Position numbers and translations under genes: made by a program. From positions 558,001 to 622,000 of the forward strand of contig JBILBF010000002.1 in NCBI GenBank assembly GCA_044353855.1: a stretch of DNA of 64,000 nt, given 5' to 3'. The stretch is from UKL13-3 sp044353855 (GTDB taxonomy: Bacteria > Bacteroidota > Bacteroidia > UKL13-3). Of this stretch, positions 16,231 through 25,474 are shown one piece after another. A model generated the notes under the pieces. The model was not told the origin of the DNA. It was given only the letters and a program-made list of their open reading frames with translations, and ran no database searches. Numbering within the stretch: the first letter of the stretch is position 1; each line of letters begins with the position of its first letter.

Positions 16231-17541
16231 ATGGGACATAGTACAACAGTTCAAATCAGAGAAGAGAAATTTATTTTTACAGATAAAGCCAAACGCCTTG
16301 CCTATATATTAATGGGTGCTGGATTGGTATTAGCCTTAATAGGTTTTTTTACGTATCATCCACATATTGATGGATTTACAGATGAGCAAAACCATCACCT
16401 TCCTATTAAAAGGTTATTGGGAAGTATGTTATTTAATGGATACTTCTTTTTTATCATTGCAACTTGTGCAGCAGTATTTTTAGCTATCAGTCAATTGTCA
16501 AATGCCGGGTGGTATGTAGCTATTCGTAGAATACCTGAGGCAATGAGTGAGTTTATGCCAATTGGTGCAATTAGTGTTTTTGTAATCGTATTTTTAAGTT
16601 TATATGTATACCATGGTGGTATATACCATTGGGCACATGATGGTGTAATGGATACTGATACATTATTAGCTAAAAAAACTTGGTACCTTAACAAACCTTT
16701 TTTCCTTATTCGTATTGCACTATTTACAACATTTTGGACATGGGCTGCAGCCATGTTCCGTAAATATTCGCGCAACGAAGATGCCATTGGTGGATTGGTA
16801 GGTTTTGATAAAAACTACAGTTTATCAGCAGCCTTTTTAGTTATATTTGGTTTTACCTTTTCCATGTTTGCTTGGGATATGACTATGAGTGTGGATGCTC
16901 ATTGGTATTCGACCATTTTTACTATTTACAACTTTGCTACCGGTTGGGTAAGTGCAATAACAGTTATTTATTTACTCACTTGGTATCTGCGCTCTAATGG
17001 CTATTTACAAGGTATAGCAAGCGATGAACACATGCACGATTTAGGTAAATTTATGTTTGCCTTTTCGGTGTTTTGGACTTATATGTGGACAGCTCAATTT
17101 TTGCTTATATGGTATGCAAATATTCCAGAAGAAGTAGCATACTATGAGCCACGTATGTTTGGCAGCTATAAATTTTCATTTTACATCAATATCTTTTTAA
17201 ACTTTATCATTCCGTTTTTTATCTTTATGAAACGTAGTGCTAAACGCAATATTCAAGTTGGTACTTTTGTTGGTACTTGTATTTTAGTTGGACATTGGAA
17301 TGATGTGTATTTAATGGTAATGCCAGGTGCAATGAATCTTGCTACAGCTATAACTGATAGTAACCCAACGGGAATTTTAGAAACCCCTTCACAAGGTGTT
17401 GGGTTGATGGAGATTGGTTTCTTAGGAATATTTGCTGGTTTGTTTTTATACATAGTATTAAAAGCCCTTACCAAAGCAAACCTATACCCTACCAAACATC
17501 CATTCTTAAAAGAAAGTATATTGCACGATACTGGAGTTTAA
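16231..17541 (+). CDS. actF: alternative complex III membrane subunit ActF
   Basis: A 436-residue second NrfD-like membrane subunit with about ten helices, homologous to ActC but more divergent. Visible landmarks are AISQLSNAGWYVAIRRIPEAM, YHGGIYHWAHD and CILVGHWNDVYLMVMPG. It forms the second transmembrane bundle. It is the last gene of the operon: a strong terminator follows 20 bases downstream, and no cytochrome oxidase gene comes after it. Confidence 0.94.
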   Translation: MGHSTTVQIREEKFIFTDKAKRLAYILMGAGLVLALIGFFTYHPHIDGFTDEQNHHLPIKRLLGSMLFNGYFFFIIATCAAVFLAISQLSNAGWYVAIRRIPEAMSEFMPIGAISVFVIVFLSLYVYHGGIYHWAHDGVMDTDTLLAKKTWYLNKPFFLIRIALFTTFWTWAAAMFRKYSRNEDAIGGLVGFDKNYSLSAAFLVIFGFTFSMFAWDMTMSVDAHWYSTIFTIYNFATGWVSAITVIYLLTWYLRSNGYLQGIASDEHMHDLGKFMFAFSVFWTYMWTAQFLLIWYANIPEEVAYYEPRMFGSYKFSFYINIFLNFIIPFFIFMKRSAKRNIQVGTFVGTCILVGHWNDVYLMVMPGAMNLATAITDSNPTGILETPSQGVGLMEIGFLGIFAGLFLYIVLKALTKANLYPTKHPFLKESILHDTGV

Positions 17542-17560
17542 AACACTATATGTGCAAACA

Positions 17561-17600
17561 AAAAAGCTCGAATCCTTTAAAAGTGATTCGAGCTTTTTTA
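17561..17600 (+). terminator. terminator of the act operon
   Basis: A perfect 14-bp stem, AAAAAGCTCGAATC (17561-17574) with GATTCGAGCTTTTT (17585-17598), and a 10-nt loop. The T tract serves + strand transcripts and the A tract the opposite direction, so it also ends folB transcription: a bidirectional terminator between convergent genes. Confidence 0.92.
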
Positions 17601-17624
17601 TTATATAATGTGAATCAAAAAGTA

Positions 17625-17972
17625 TCAACTTCTCATCTTCACACTAGCCACACCACTTTTAAATAGACCTGCTGGGTTGGGTTTGTGAATAGTTACTTCA
17701 ATGTGTTGAGCCTGCTGAAATGCAAGTTTTAAATCCGAAATAATATGTTGAGCAACTGTTTCTATTAAATCTTGAGGTATAGCCATTTGGTTTTTTACCG
17801 AATTAAATATCAACTCATAATTAATAGCCTCATCTATTGCTGTTATAGCCTTTTCAATTTCAGATTCAACAGAAACATCAACCCCAAAAAGAGCTCCTAT
17901 CAATTTTTCTTCTGCATACAAACCATGAAAACTGTAAAACTCTAATCCTGTAATCGATGTTATATATTTCAT
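17625..17972 (-). CDS. folB: dihydroneopterin aldolase
   Basis: A 115-residue FolB, which cleaves 7,8-dihydroneopterin to 6-hydroxymethyl-dihydropterin in folate synthesis. I start at MKYITSITGLEFYSFHGLYA because FYSFHGLYAEEK is the family's N-terminal motif (Glu and Tyr of the active site); an upstream Met adds only 14 unrelated residues. INYELIFNSV and LIETVAQHI follow in the usual order, and the conserved late lysine lies in VTIHKPNP. The gene is single and convergent with the act operon. A PTPS gene occurs elsewhere in the window (53348), but not near it. Confidence 0.92.
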   Translation of the reverse strand: MKYITSITGLEFYSFHGLYAEEKLIGALFGVDVSVESEIEKAITAIDEAINYELIFNSVKNQMAIPQDLIETVAQHIISDLKLAFQQAQHIEVTIHKPNPAGLFKSGVASVKMRS

Positions 17973-18115
17973 ATAGTTATGGAATGATAGTCTTGAGGCT
18001 ACAAGTTGTAACAAAATTTTAATGCAGCTAACTTAATCAACACAATCAACATAATCAACCAATCAACTTATTTTCAAAAAATAACCTACTTTCGCATTAA
18101 TATTTAAGTAAAGAT

Positions 18116-19345
18116 ATGAGCAGCACAAAAGCAACAGCTACCGAAAACTTTCACAAAGCCAACAAACCTGATTTATATAACCATCCCGATCATTATTTGA
18201 TGGATGAATTGTTAAACGATGAACATAAAATGATTCGCAGCATGGTTCGTGATTATGTCAAAAAAGAACTGTCTCCCATTATTGAAGATGTTGCACAACA
18301 AGCAGTTTTTCCGTATAGCATGGTAAAACAATTAGGCGACTTAGGTTGCTTTGGGCCACAATTACCTGTAGAATATGGTTGTGGTGGTTTGGATTATATT
18401 TCCTACGGAATTATGATGCAAGAATTGGAACGTTGCGATTCTGGCGTTCGTTCAACAGCATCGGTTCAAGGAAGCTTGGTCATGTATCCAATTTATAAAT
18501 TTGGCAGCGAAGAGCAAAAACATAAATACCTTCCTAAATTAGCTAAGGGTGAATGGTTAGGTTGTTTTGGTTTAACGGAACCGAACCACGGGTCAAACCC
18601 TGCCGGCATGACAACAAATTTTAAAGATGCTGGTGATGGCAAACACGTAATTTTAAATGGAGCCAAAATGTGGATTTCCAATTCTCCTTATGCTGATGTT
18701 GCTGTAGTTTGGGCAAAGAATGACGAAGGAAAAATAAAAGGTATCATCGTTGAGCGTGGTATGGAAGGATTTACAACTCCCGAAACCCATAACAAATGGA
18801 GCTTACGAGCAAGTGCAACTGGAGAGTTAGTGTTTAACGATGTAAAAGTTCCGAAAGAAAATATATTACCCGGTGTAGAAGGATTAAAAGGCCCTTTGAC
18901 TTGCCTAAACAGCGCACGCTACGGAATCAGTTGGGGTGCATTAGGAGCAGCGATGGATTGTTATGATACAGCTGTTCGATATGCATTAGAGCGCGAACAA
19001 TTTGGACGCCCAATTGCTGGTTTCCAATTGCAACAAAAAAAATTGGCCGAAATGTTAACCGAAATTACCAAAGCACAATTATTAACTTGGCGTTTGGGGG
19101 TGTTGATGAACGAAGGAAGAGCAACACCTGCACAAATTAGCATGGCCAAACGAAATAATGTGGATTTAGCCTTAAACGTAGCTCGCAATGCACGCCAAAT
19201 GTTGGGTGGAATGGGTATTACAGGTGAGTATCCAATTATGCGGCACATGATGAATTTGGAATCGGTAGTTACTTACGAAGGAACACATGATATTCATTTG
19301 CTGATTACAGGAATGGAGATTACTGGTATCAATGCATTTGTTTAA
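18116..19345 (+). CDS. glutaryl-CoA dehydrogenase-like acyl-CoA dehydrogenase
   Basis: A 409-residue flavin acyl-CoA dehydrogenase. RSTASVQGSLVMYPIYKFGS and CFGLTEPNHGSNPAGM are characteristic of the glutaryl-CoA dehydrogenase branch, and the catalytic base is the Glu of TYEGTHDIH (about residue 387). It would oxidise and decarboxylate glutaryl-CoA to crotonyl-CoA in lysine or tryptophan breakdown; the electron-acceptor flavoprotein is not in this window. TACTTTCG at 18087-18094 resembles a -7 box. A short run of AATCAAC units lies just upstream at about 18040-18068. The substrate comes from sequence resemblance, not neighbours. Confidence 0.88.
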   Translation: MSSTKATATENFHKANKPDLYNHPDHYLMDELLNDEHKMIRSMVRDYVKKELSPIIEDVAQQAVFPYSMVKQLGDLGCFGPQLPVEYGCGGLDYISYGIMMQELERCDSGVRSTASVQGSLVMYPIYKFGSEEQKHKYLPKLAKGEWLGCFGLTEPNHGSNPAGMTTNFKDAGDGKHVILNGAKMWISNSPYADVAVVWAKNDEGKIKGIIVERGMEGFTTPETHNKWSLRASATGELVFNDVKVPKENILPGVEGLKGPLTCLNSARYGISWGALGAAMDCYDTAVRYALEREQFGRPIAGFQLQQKKLAEMLTEITKAQLLTWRLGVLMNEGRATPAQISMAKRNNVDLALNVARNARQMLGGMGITGEYPIMRHMMNLESVVTYEGTHDIHLLITGMEITGINAFV

Positions 19346-19430
19346 ATTAAAAAAATTAAAAAAAAAGAATAGTTGTGGTTGGTGTGAACATATTTCATAT
19401 CAACCACAATGCATTTAATAACAAACGAAC

Positions 19431-20843
19431 ATGTATCACATAAAATTTGGAACAGACGGCTGGAGAGGTATTATTGCAGCTGAATTTACAGTAGAAAATG
19501 TAAAGCGTGTAGCGCAAGGAACAGCTGATTATATCAAGAAAAATCATGCAGATAATTTATCCATTGTACTCGGACATGATTGCCGTTTTGGAGGTGAATT
19601 ATTTGCCGAAACTGTTGCACAAATAATGTGTGCAAATGGCATCAACGTAAAATTGGCTAAAGGTTATGTATCTACTCCCATGGTAAGCTTAGGAGCTGTA
19701 AAACTCAATGCAGCATTGGGTATTATTATCACAGCTAGCCATAATCCACCAGCATACAACGGCTATAAATTAAAAGCACATTATGGCGGACCATCAAGCC
19801 CAGCTGTAATTGACGAAGTTGAGGCGATGATTCCTGAAACAGTTTTAACTACTTTATCCTCTATTGAGGAGTTAGTCAAATCAGGAAAAATTACTTACGT
19901 TGATTTAGAAACCCTTTATGTAGACGAAGTAAAAAGTAAATTTGATTTGGCAGCTATTCAAAACAGCGGGATGGAATTTGCATACGATGCCATGTATGGT
20001 GCGGGGCAAAATGCGATGCGCAGGTTGTTTCCGGATATTACCTTTTTACATTGCGAAGAAAACCCGGGATTTGATGGGCAAGCACCCGAGCCTATTCATA
20101 AAAACTTAACCGAATTCAGTGAGCTTATTAAAGAAAGTGAAGATATAGATTGCGGATTGGTAACCGATGGCGATGCTGATAGAATAGGCCTTTACAACAA
20201 AAAAGGCGAATTTGTTGATTCTCATCATATCATTTTATTATTGGTGCACTACTTGCACACATACAAAGGCATGAGTGGCAAAGTAATCACTACTTTTAGT
20301 GCAACTTCCAAAATTACGGCTCTTGCCAAAGCGTATGGTTTGGATATCGAAATTACCAAAATTGGTTTCAAATACATTTGCGAAAAAATGGTTACCGAAA
20401 ACGTATTAGTTGGTGGTGAAGAAAGTGGTGGTATTGCCATTAAAGGATTTATACCCGAGCGTGATGGTATTTGGATTGGTTTAACCATATGGGAATTCAT
20501 GGCCAAAACGGGCAAAAGTTTAGATGAATTAATTGAAGAAGTATATGGTGTGGTGGGCAGTTTTGCCATGGGCCGAATTGATTTGCATATTACCGAAGAA
20601 ATTAAACAAAGTGTTTTGGCCAATTGCCAAGCTAATAAATACAGCCAGTTTGGAAAGTATACCATTGAACAAGTAGAAACCATTGATGGATTTAAATTTC
20701 ATCTGGGTAATAGCGAATGGGTAATGATACGTGCAAGCGGAACAGAGCCTGTACTCAGAGTATATAGCGAATCATCTACACAAGAAAATGCTGAAGCTAT
20801 ACTTGAGGCTTGTAAGCAAACCATACTTTCATCATTTCAATAA
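19431..20843 (+). CDS. phosphoglucomutase/phosphomannomutase family protein
   Basis: A 470-residue alpha-D-phosphohexomutase. The phosphoserine loop is ITASHNPPAYNGYK (about residue 103), the Mg-binding loop is TDGDADRIGLY (about 246), the sugar-specificity loop is GGEESGGIAIKG (about 330), and the phosphate-binding loop RASGTEPVLRVY is near the C-terminus. It interconverts hexose 1- and 6-phosphates, feeding nucleotide-sugar pools such as those used by the polysaccharide locus. GEESGG suggests a glucose-type phosphomutase, but glucose, mannose or glucosamine specificity cannot be fixed here. Its 3' end faces the SRAP gene. Confidence 0.92.
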   Translation: MYHIKFGTDGWRGIIAAEFTVENVKRVAQGTADYIKKNHADNLSIVLGHDCRFGGELFAETVAQIMCANGINVKLAKGYVSTPMVSLGAVKLNAALGIIITASHNPPAYNGYKLKAHYGGPSSPAVIDEVEAMIPETVLTTLSSIEELVKSGKITYVDLETLYVDEVKSKFDLAAIQNSGMEFAYDAMYGAGQNAMRRLFPDITFLHCEENPGFDGQAPEPIHKNLTEFSELIKESEDIDCGLVTDGDADRIGLYNKKGEFVDSHHIILLLVHYLHTYKGMSGKVITTFSATSKITALAKAYGLDIEITKIGFKYICEKMVTENVLVGGEESGGIAIKGFIPERDGIWIGLTIWEFMAKTGKSLDELIEEVYGVVGSFAMGRIDLHITEEIKQSVLANCQANKYSQFGKYTIEQVETIDGFKFHLGNSEWVMIRASGTEPVLRVYSESSTQENAEAILEACKQTILSSFQ

Positions 20844-20892
20844 ATCACTTTTGTGTGTGCCTTTACCAAAAGGTTAAGTATGTTTTGTATGC

Positions 20893-21495
20893 TTATACTT
20901 CGGTGGCCATTAAATTTATGTGGGTAAACTTATGGGCTTCTCCCAATAACCAACTTTGCTCATTTGAAGAATGAATAATGACGGGCATCCGTTTTTTAGA
21001 ATTGTGAATTTCACTCATTAACCCATTGGCTTCCGTTGTCAATATGGTGTAGGTATTGATTGTTTCTCCAGTGTTTTTATCCATCCAATGGCTATACAAT
21101 CCTGCACATGCAAAAGCTTCATGGGTAGGCAATGTGATTAGGTACTTTTGTTTATGTTTTCCTTTTTCATCCAACCATTTCCATTCATAAAATCCGTCAA
21201 TAAGAACCAAGCACCGATTTTGAACAATATCTCTAAATGAGGGTTTTTCGTGTATCGTTTCACTTTTAGCATTGAGTGTGTGTTTTCTGATACTATCATC
21301 TTTTGCCCAGTGAGGAATTAATCCCCAACTGTACAATTGAATGGTGTCTTGTTTTTGGCTTGTAATGATGGGTGTTTTAGGGTGTTCAAATCCATTATAC
21401 GTTGTGGGTTGAAACGCTGTTTCGTTTTCAAATATTGCATTAAAACGCTGTTTTAATGCTAGCGCTGATGCTGATTGTTTGGAGTGAAAGCACAT
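20893..21495 (-). CDS. SRAP (SOS-response-associated peptidase) / HMCES-YedK family
   Basis: A 200-residue SRAP protein, which crosslinks through Cys2 to abasic sites in single-stranded DNA and shields them. MCFHS supplies Cys2, LNAKSETI the Asn, GFYEWKW the Glu, and IHNSKKRMPVI the His. The start is therefore fixed, since Met removal must expose Cys2. It begins one base after the umuC stop, as the third gene of a umuD-umuC-SRAP operon, which ties it to translesion synthesis. The C-terminus is slightly shorter than many homologues but has all catalytic residues. Confidence 0.93.
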   Translation of the reverse strand: MCFHSKQSASALALKQRFNAIFENETAFQPTTYNGFEHPKTPIITSQKQDTIQLYSWGLIPHWAKDDSIRKHTLNAKSETIHEKPSFRDIVQNRCLVLIDGFYEWKWLDEKGKHKQKYLITLPTHEAFACAGLYSHWMDKNTGETINTYTILTTEANGLMSEIHNSKKRMPVIIHSSNEQSWLLGEAHKFTHINLMATEV

Positions 21496-21496
21496 G

Positions 21497-22756
21497 CTAG
21501 CAATGAATGGTAATAATATCCGACAGTTTTGTTGAGTACCTTGGTGATAGCCTTTCTTGTTTCATTTTCCATACTCGTTTTATGTCTTGCGAACCCAAAC
21601 GTATTTTTTGTTGTCCATACATTTTGTTGAGTTTATCTACCACATGCATCAGCGGAATATGGCGTTCATTTCGGCTTTCAAAAAGGGTAATTTGTTGCCT
21701 ATTTTCCGGAGTAAAATCTTGCACTATTACACCGGCTTTTTTGTAGTGGTAACCTGTTTTAAATATTTTTTGTAAAGCCACCTTGGCAAACTTTGCCAAT
21801 TCAATAGCTGAGTTGGTAGGGAATGGTAACTGTATCACAATATTTCGGTTATATTGAGGCAAATCTTTTCGGTGGCCATTGGTGTGTATAAAAACCATCA
21901 ACGAATTGCAACACGAATGTTGTTTACGCAATTTTTCGGCACACGAAACCGCAAAAGTAACAATACGTTCTTGTAGCTGTGCTAATTCGGTGTAATTGAT
22001 TTCAAATGAACGGGTGGTTGCAATATTTTTTTTTGTTTGTATATCTTCTAAATCTAAAGTAGGAATACCCTGCAAATCGTATTTTAGTCGGATGCCAACA
22101 ATAGCTAAATATTTTTTTACCCAAACATCATCTAATTGTGTAAAGTCATAAGCGGAGTTCACATTCATTGCATTTAGCCTTTTAGCATGCTGCCTACCAA
22201 TACCCCATATATCTTCAACCTTCAACCATTTTAATGCTTTGATTCTTTTTTCTGCTGTATCCATGACGTACACATGTTGCAGTTCTAGTGGGTATTTTTT
22301 TGCAATGCGGTTGGCTAATTTAGCCAATGCTTTGGTATGAGCAAAGCCAACGCTAATGGGTATTCCAGTCCACTTATATACTTTGTTGCGTATTTCGGTA
22401 GCATATTGTTGCAAATCAAACTGTTCAAAACCTGTTAATTTTAAAAAAGCTTCATCAATACTGTAAATTTCAATGTTGTGGCTGTACTCACTCAAAATAT
22501 TCATTACCCGCTGGCTCATATCGCCATATAAAGCAAAGTTTGCCGAAAAAACAGATACGTTGTGTTGCTTAAAAAACTTTTCATATTCAAATGCTGCTGC
22601 ACCCATTGGAATACCTAATGCCTTTGCCTCATTGCTGCGTGCAATTACACACCCATCGTTATTGGATAACACCACAATAGGCTTCCCAAAAAGGTCTGGG
22701 CGAAATACTCGCTCGCACGAAGCATAAAAATTATTACAGTCTATGAGGGCAAACAT
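21497..22756 (-). CDS. umuC: Y-family DNA polymerase UmuC (Pol V subunit)
   Basis: A 419-residue translesion polymerase. MFALIDCNNFYASCERVF is the canonical start with the first catalytic Asp. YSIDEAFLKL carries the second Asp-Glu pair, RSNEAKALGIPMGA is the fingers motif, and the C-terminal DUF4113 tail follows (LGSQDIKRVWKMKQERLSPRY). I use ATG 22756, which overlaps the umuD stop as TAATG; the open frame extends 13 codons upstream only because it overlaps umuD. It works with cleaved UmuD to bypass lesions. Confidence 0.95.
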   Translation of the reverse strand: MFALIDCNNFYASCERVFRPDLFGKPIVVLSNNDGCVIARSNEAKALGIPMGAAAFEYEKFFKQHNVSVFSANFALYGDMSQRVMNILSEYSHNIEIYSIDEAFLKLTGFEQFDLQQYATEIRNKVYKWTGIPISVGFAHTKALAKLANRIAKKYPLELQHVYVMDTAEKRIKALKWLKVEDIWGIGRQHAKRLNAMNVNSAYDFTQLDDVWVKKYLAIVGIRLKYDLQGIPTLDLEDIQTKKNIATTRSFEINYTELAQLQERIVTFAVSCAEKLRKQHSCCNSLMVFIHTNGHRKDLPQYNRNIVIQLPFPTNSAIELAKFAKVALQKIFKTGYHYKKAGVIVQDFTPENRQQITLFESRNERHIPLMHVVDKLNKMYGQQKIRLGSQDIKRVWKMKQERLSPRYSTKLSDIITIHC

Positions 22757-23208
22757 TACAGCGGTTTTTTGATGATAAAGGTAACAATTCCCCAAATTTT
22801 AAGGTCGTTGTGTTCTTCGATTTTTGTGGGTTGATAGGTTTCATTTTCTGGCATCAACCAAACACCTTTCTTATCTATTTTGATGCGTTTCAAGGTAAAT
22901 TCCCCGTCAAGGTAACAAACGGCAATTTTACCATTTACAGGTTCAATACTTTTATCAATAATTAATAAGTCTCCATTGTTTATTCCTGCATCTCTCATTG
23001 ATTCACCTTGCACCCTTCCGTAAAATGTAGCCGAGGGATGTTCTATTAAATGCTTGTTAAGATCAATTTCAATGTCAATAAAGTCTAATGCAGGTGAAGG
23101 AAAACCAGCGCTAATACTAAACGGAAACAAAGGCAATTCAAGTTCCGTTTCTGTATTTGCAGAAAAAATTTCTATTGTTGGGCTGCTATGTAGTTTTAAA
23201 AATGACAC
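22756..23208 (-). CDS. umuD: UmuD-like self-cleaving S24 protease
   Basis: A 150-residue UmuD. The cleavage site is Ala34-Gly35 (ISAGFPSPA). The nucleophile is Ser70 in GESMRDAGI and the general base Lys107 in GEFTLKRI, 37 residues apart as in E. coli UmuD. It lacks the N-terminal DNA-binding domain of LexA. It begins the umuD-umuC-SRAP operon, read leftward. A perfect 15-bp palindrome at 23237-23251 lies 29 bases upstream of the start and may be the control site. Confidence 0.94.
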   Translation of the reverse strand: MSFLKLHSSPTIEIFSANTETELELPLFPFSISAGFPSPALDFIDIEIDLNKHLIEHPSATFYGRVQGESMRDAGINNGDLLIIDKSIEPVNGKIAVCYLDGEFTLKRIKIDKKGVWLMPENETYQPTKIEEHNDLKIWGIVTFIIKKPL

Positions 23209-23236
23209 AAATAATTATTTTTTTTAGGGAGCGTTA

Positions 23237-23251
23237 AATATAGTTTATATT
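23237..23251 (-). promoter_or_regulatory. candidate operator of the umuD-umuC-SRAP operon
   Basis: AATATAGTTTATATT is a palindrome of 6-bp arms with a 3-base centre. On the minus strand it contains TATATTTA, one base from the TAnnTTTG -7 box, so a bound repressor would block the promoter. A LexA-type repressor is the obvious candidate but is not encoded in the window; the assignment is inference. Confidence 0.4.
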
Positions 23252-23457
23252 GTTTTGTCTTTAACATTTAATCGAATAAAAAACAATACTGAAGTGTATG
23301 CTAAAAAGGAAATAATTGAATGCTACCGTTTTACCGGAATATTTTCCATAAACTGCATCCGTCTTCCTTCTTTTTCTCCTACTCGTAATTGCTTGTTAAA
23401 ATAGTAGGCTTGTTAAAGTTAATTGGAATACAATTGATTATTTTATCCATCATTACT

Positions 23458-24282
23458 ATGAAAAAACTGACCCCAAAATACATCCAATCACATTTAAAAG
23501 TACGAGCAGCAAATTCCAATAAAAGAAATTATGGACATGCACTGATTGTAGCTGGTAAAAAAGGCACGATGGGTGCAGCCTTAATAGCAGCTAAAGCAGC
23601 CATAAGATCGGGATTGGGATTGCTCACCATAAATGTGCCAGAGGAAGAAAGAACTATTTTGCAATGTGTTGTTCCAGAAGCCATGCTTCAAATGAGAGAA
23701 GAAAAACCGATCACAATTGATTCCTTTTCTGCAATTAGTATTGGTCCTGGTTTGGGAATAGATAAGCCCGCTGAGAATTTACTTATTTACTTGTTATCAC
23801 ATGCTTCAAAACCATTGTTGTTGGATGCAGATGCCATTAGCATTTTATCCAGTCATCAATCGTTACTTGATACCATTCCAAGTCAAACCATCATTACGCC
23901 TCATGAAAATGAATTTGACAGGTTATTTGGTCAGCATCAAAACAATGATGAACGAATTAAAACCGCAGGGAAAAAAGCAAAAAAATTCAATATCATCATT
24001 GTGCTAAAAAGCCATCGTACAGCTATCATATCATCAGATGAAATATATTACAACTACACAGGAAATGCAGGTCTTGCAAAAGGAGGCTCAGGAGATGCTT
24101 TAACGGGTATCATAACCTCATTTTTAGCACAAGGGTATGCTCCTATTATTGCTGCAAGTATGGGTGTGTATATTCATGGCTTGGCTGCAGATATTACGTT
24201 AAAAAGCCAATCGATGGAGAGCATGTTGATTTCCGATGTTATTGACAATATTGGAAAAGCATTTAAACAAATACAGCAGTAG
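23458..24282 (+). CDS. nnrD: ADP/ATP-dependent NAD(P)H-hydrate dehydratase
   Basis: A 274-residue ribokinase-like enzyme that repairs hydrated NAD(P)H. GHALIVAGKKGTMGAALIAA is the family's N-terminal glycine-rich region. ITPHENEFDRLFG and the nucleotide/catalytic motif AGLAKGGSGDALTGII (with the catalytic Asp) are clear. I start at ATG 23458 (MKKLTPKYIQSHL); the open frame extends 23 hydrophobic codons upstream but these do not resemble the family. It is the stand-alone dehydratase without the fused YjeF-N epimerase domain. It is monocistronic, with an ACACTTAAATTAAGTGT palindrome 30 bases downstream (24312-24328). Confidence 0.92.
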   Translation: MKKLTPKYIQSHLKVRAANSNKRNYGHALIVAGKKGTMGAALIAAKAAIRSGLGLLTINVPEEERTILQCVVPEAMLQMREEKPITIDSFSAISIGPGLGIDKPAENLLIYLLSHASKPLLLDADAISILSSHQSLLDTIPSQTIITPHENEFDRLFGQHQNNDERIKTAGKKAKKFNIIIVLKSHRTAIISSDEIYYNYTGNAGLAKGGSGDALTGIITSFLAQGYAPIIAASMGVYIHGLAADITLKSQSMESMLISDVIDNIGKAFKQIQQ

Positions 24283-24411
24283 AAAATGAAACTATTATTC
24301 TTGAACCATACACACTTAAATTAAGTGTATAATCTCAATTTAGCTAGGTTAAAAACAATATGACACTTATGAAACAATCTTATTGGAGCATATTCTTTAA
24401 TTGATTAATTT

Positions 24412-25232
24412 TTACTTTTGTTGGTTGTATTTTCGTTTTTTAGATTCCATTTTTTTAATGTCTTCATGTACACGAAACTTAATATTTTTTAAATCAATGC
24501 TAGTGGTAAAGGTTTGTTTAATGGAAATTGAATAGCACCTTTTGAAGTACTATAACTTGATAATTCCTGTTTGAAAAAAGTAATAGGTGTGGGTGTTGGA
24601 TAAAACCCTATATGTTCCTTACGAACTGCATAATACACCAATACTGTATGTAACTTAAACGCTGGCATATTATAACTTATTCCTTCTTTGGTTTGAGGGG
24701 CTGCTTGTATTATGGTCGAACGAAGTTGATTTAACTTTTGTTGAATAGGCACTGAAAATGTTTGGTGGTATTCGTCTATCGTTTTAAATTTAACTGTACG
24801 ATAAGGTGCCTTCTTCACTGTAGATGCATGTTCAATATTGCTTTTTAATAGTTCCAACTTCCCTTTACGTTTAACTATATTTTTGTAATCCCACTGAATG
24901 TCTTTTGATTTTTTAAGCCACCTCTTGAGGTCTTTTATGTCAACTTCAGAAATTGAATTGAAGAAGATTGAAGCATCTTTAAATGTTGAACCTCTAACAT
25001 TTAATTTAACTTCTTCAAAGTCTGCACCGCTCCAAAACATGAGTTTTATTCCTGCTTTTTGTTTACTGTATCCAACAATCGGATTACCCTCTATAAACCA
25101 AACTGGATGAGCATGCCAAATTTTACTTTCTGCACCAGTCGACTCAGTGTCAATTGTTGTTGCAAGTAAATTGAATAACAGGTTCATTTCTGAAGATTGA
25201 CTATTATTATAGCGTTCAATTTCTTTATTCAT
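24412..25232 (-). pseudogene. tandem DUF1801 (YdhG-like) protein interrupted by an in-frame TAA
   Basis: Reading starts at 25232 and reaches TAA at 24489-24491 after 247 residues. It holds two DUF1801-like halves. The first has WFIEGNPIVGYSKQKAG and LMFWSGADF; the second has EGISYNMPAF, HIGFYPTPTPI and TSKGAIQFPLNKPLPLALI. In relatives LI is followed by KKI-x-FR and a basic tail. Here the same frame continues past the TAA as KILSFVYMKTLKKMESKK and ends at TAA 24412-24414. A single AAA-to-TAA change explains this. The first 247 residues may still be functional, so either a C-terminally truncated gene or a sequencing error fits. The function of the family is not established. Confidence 0.7.
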
Positions 25233-25474
25233 TGTTGTATTACGTTTTATCCTTTTAGTTTAAATTGATATCTTTAAAAGGTTTTGCAATTACTAAAATG
25301 ATATTGACAACCGTAAATAGTAATAGAAAAAAAATATACTTTGAAACAAGAAATAAATGATGATTTGATTCAGGACAATTTAACTGAAAAGCCTTAATTA
25401 AGTAATTGGTTAAAAAACCCTTCATTCTTCCAGCGATATCAAATAATTTATGCAAATTTCAGCTGTGGTATTAT

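Noticed and set aside
24412..24491. Programmed frameshift at the end of the DUF1801 gene
   Set aside because: Checking the codons shows the homologous tail continues in the same frame; only the TAA separates them, so no shift is needed.
25255..25455. 66-codon frame on the minus strand upstream of ssb, one hydrophobic helix
   Set aside because: No family, no promoter or ribosome site seen, and it lies in AT-rich DNA where such frames are common by chance.
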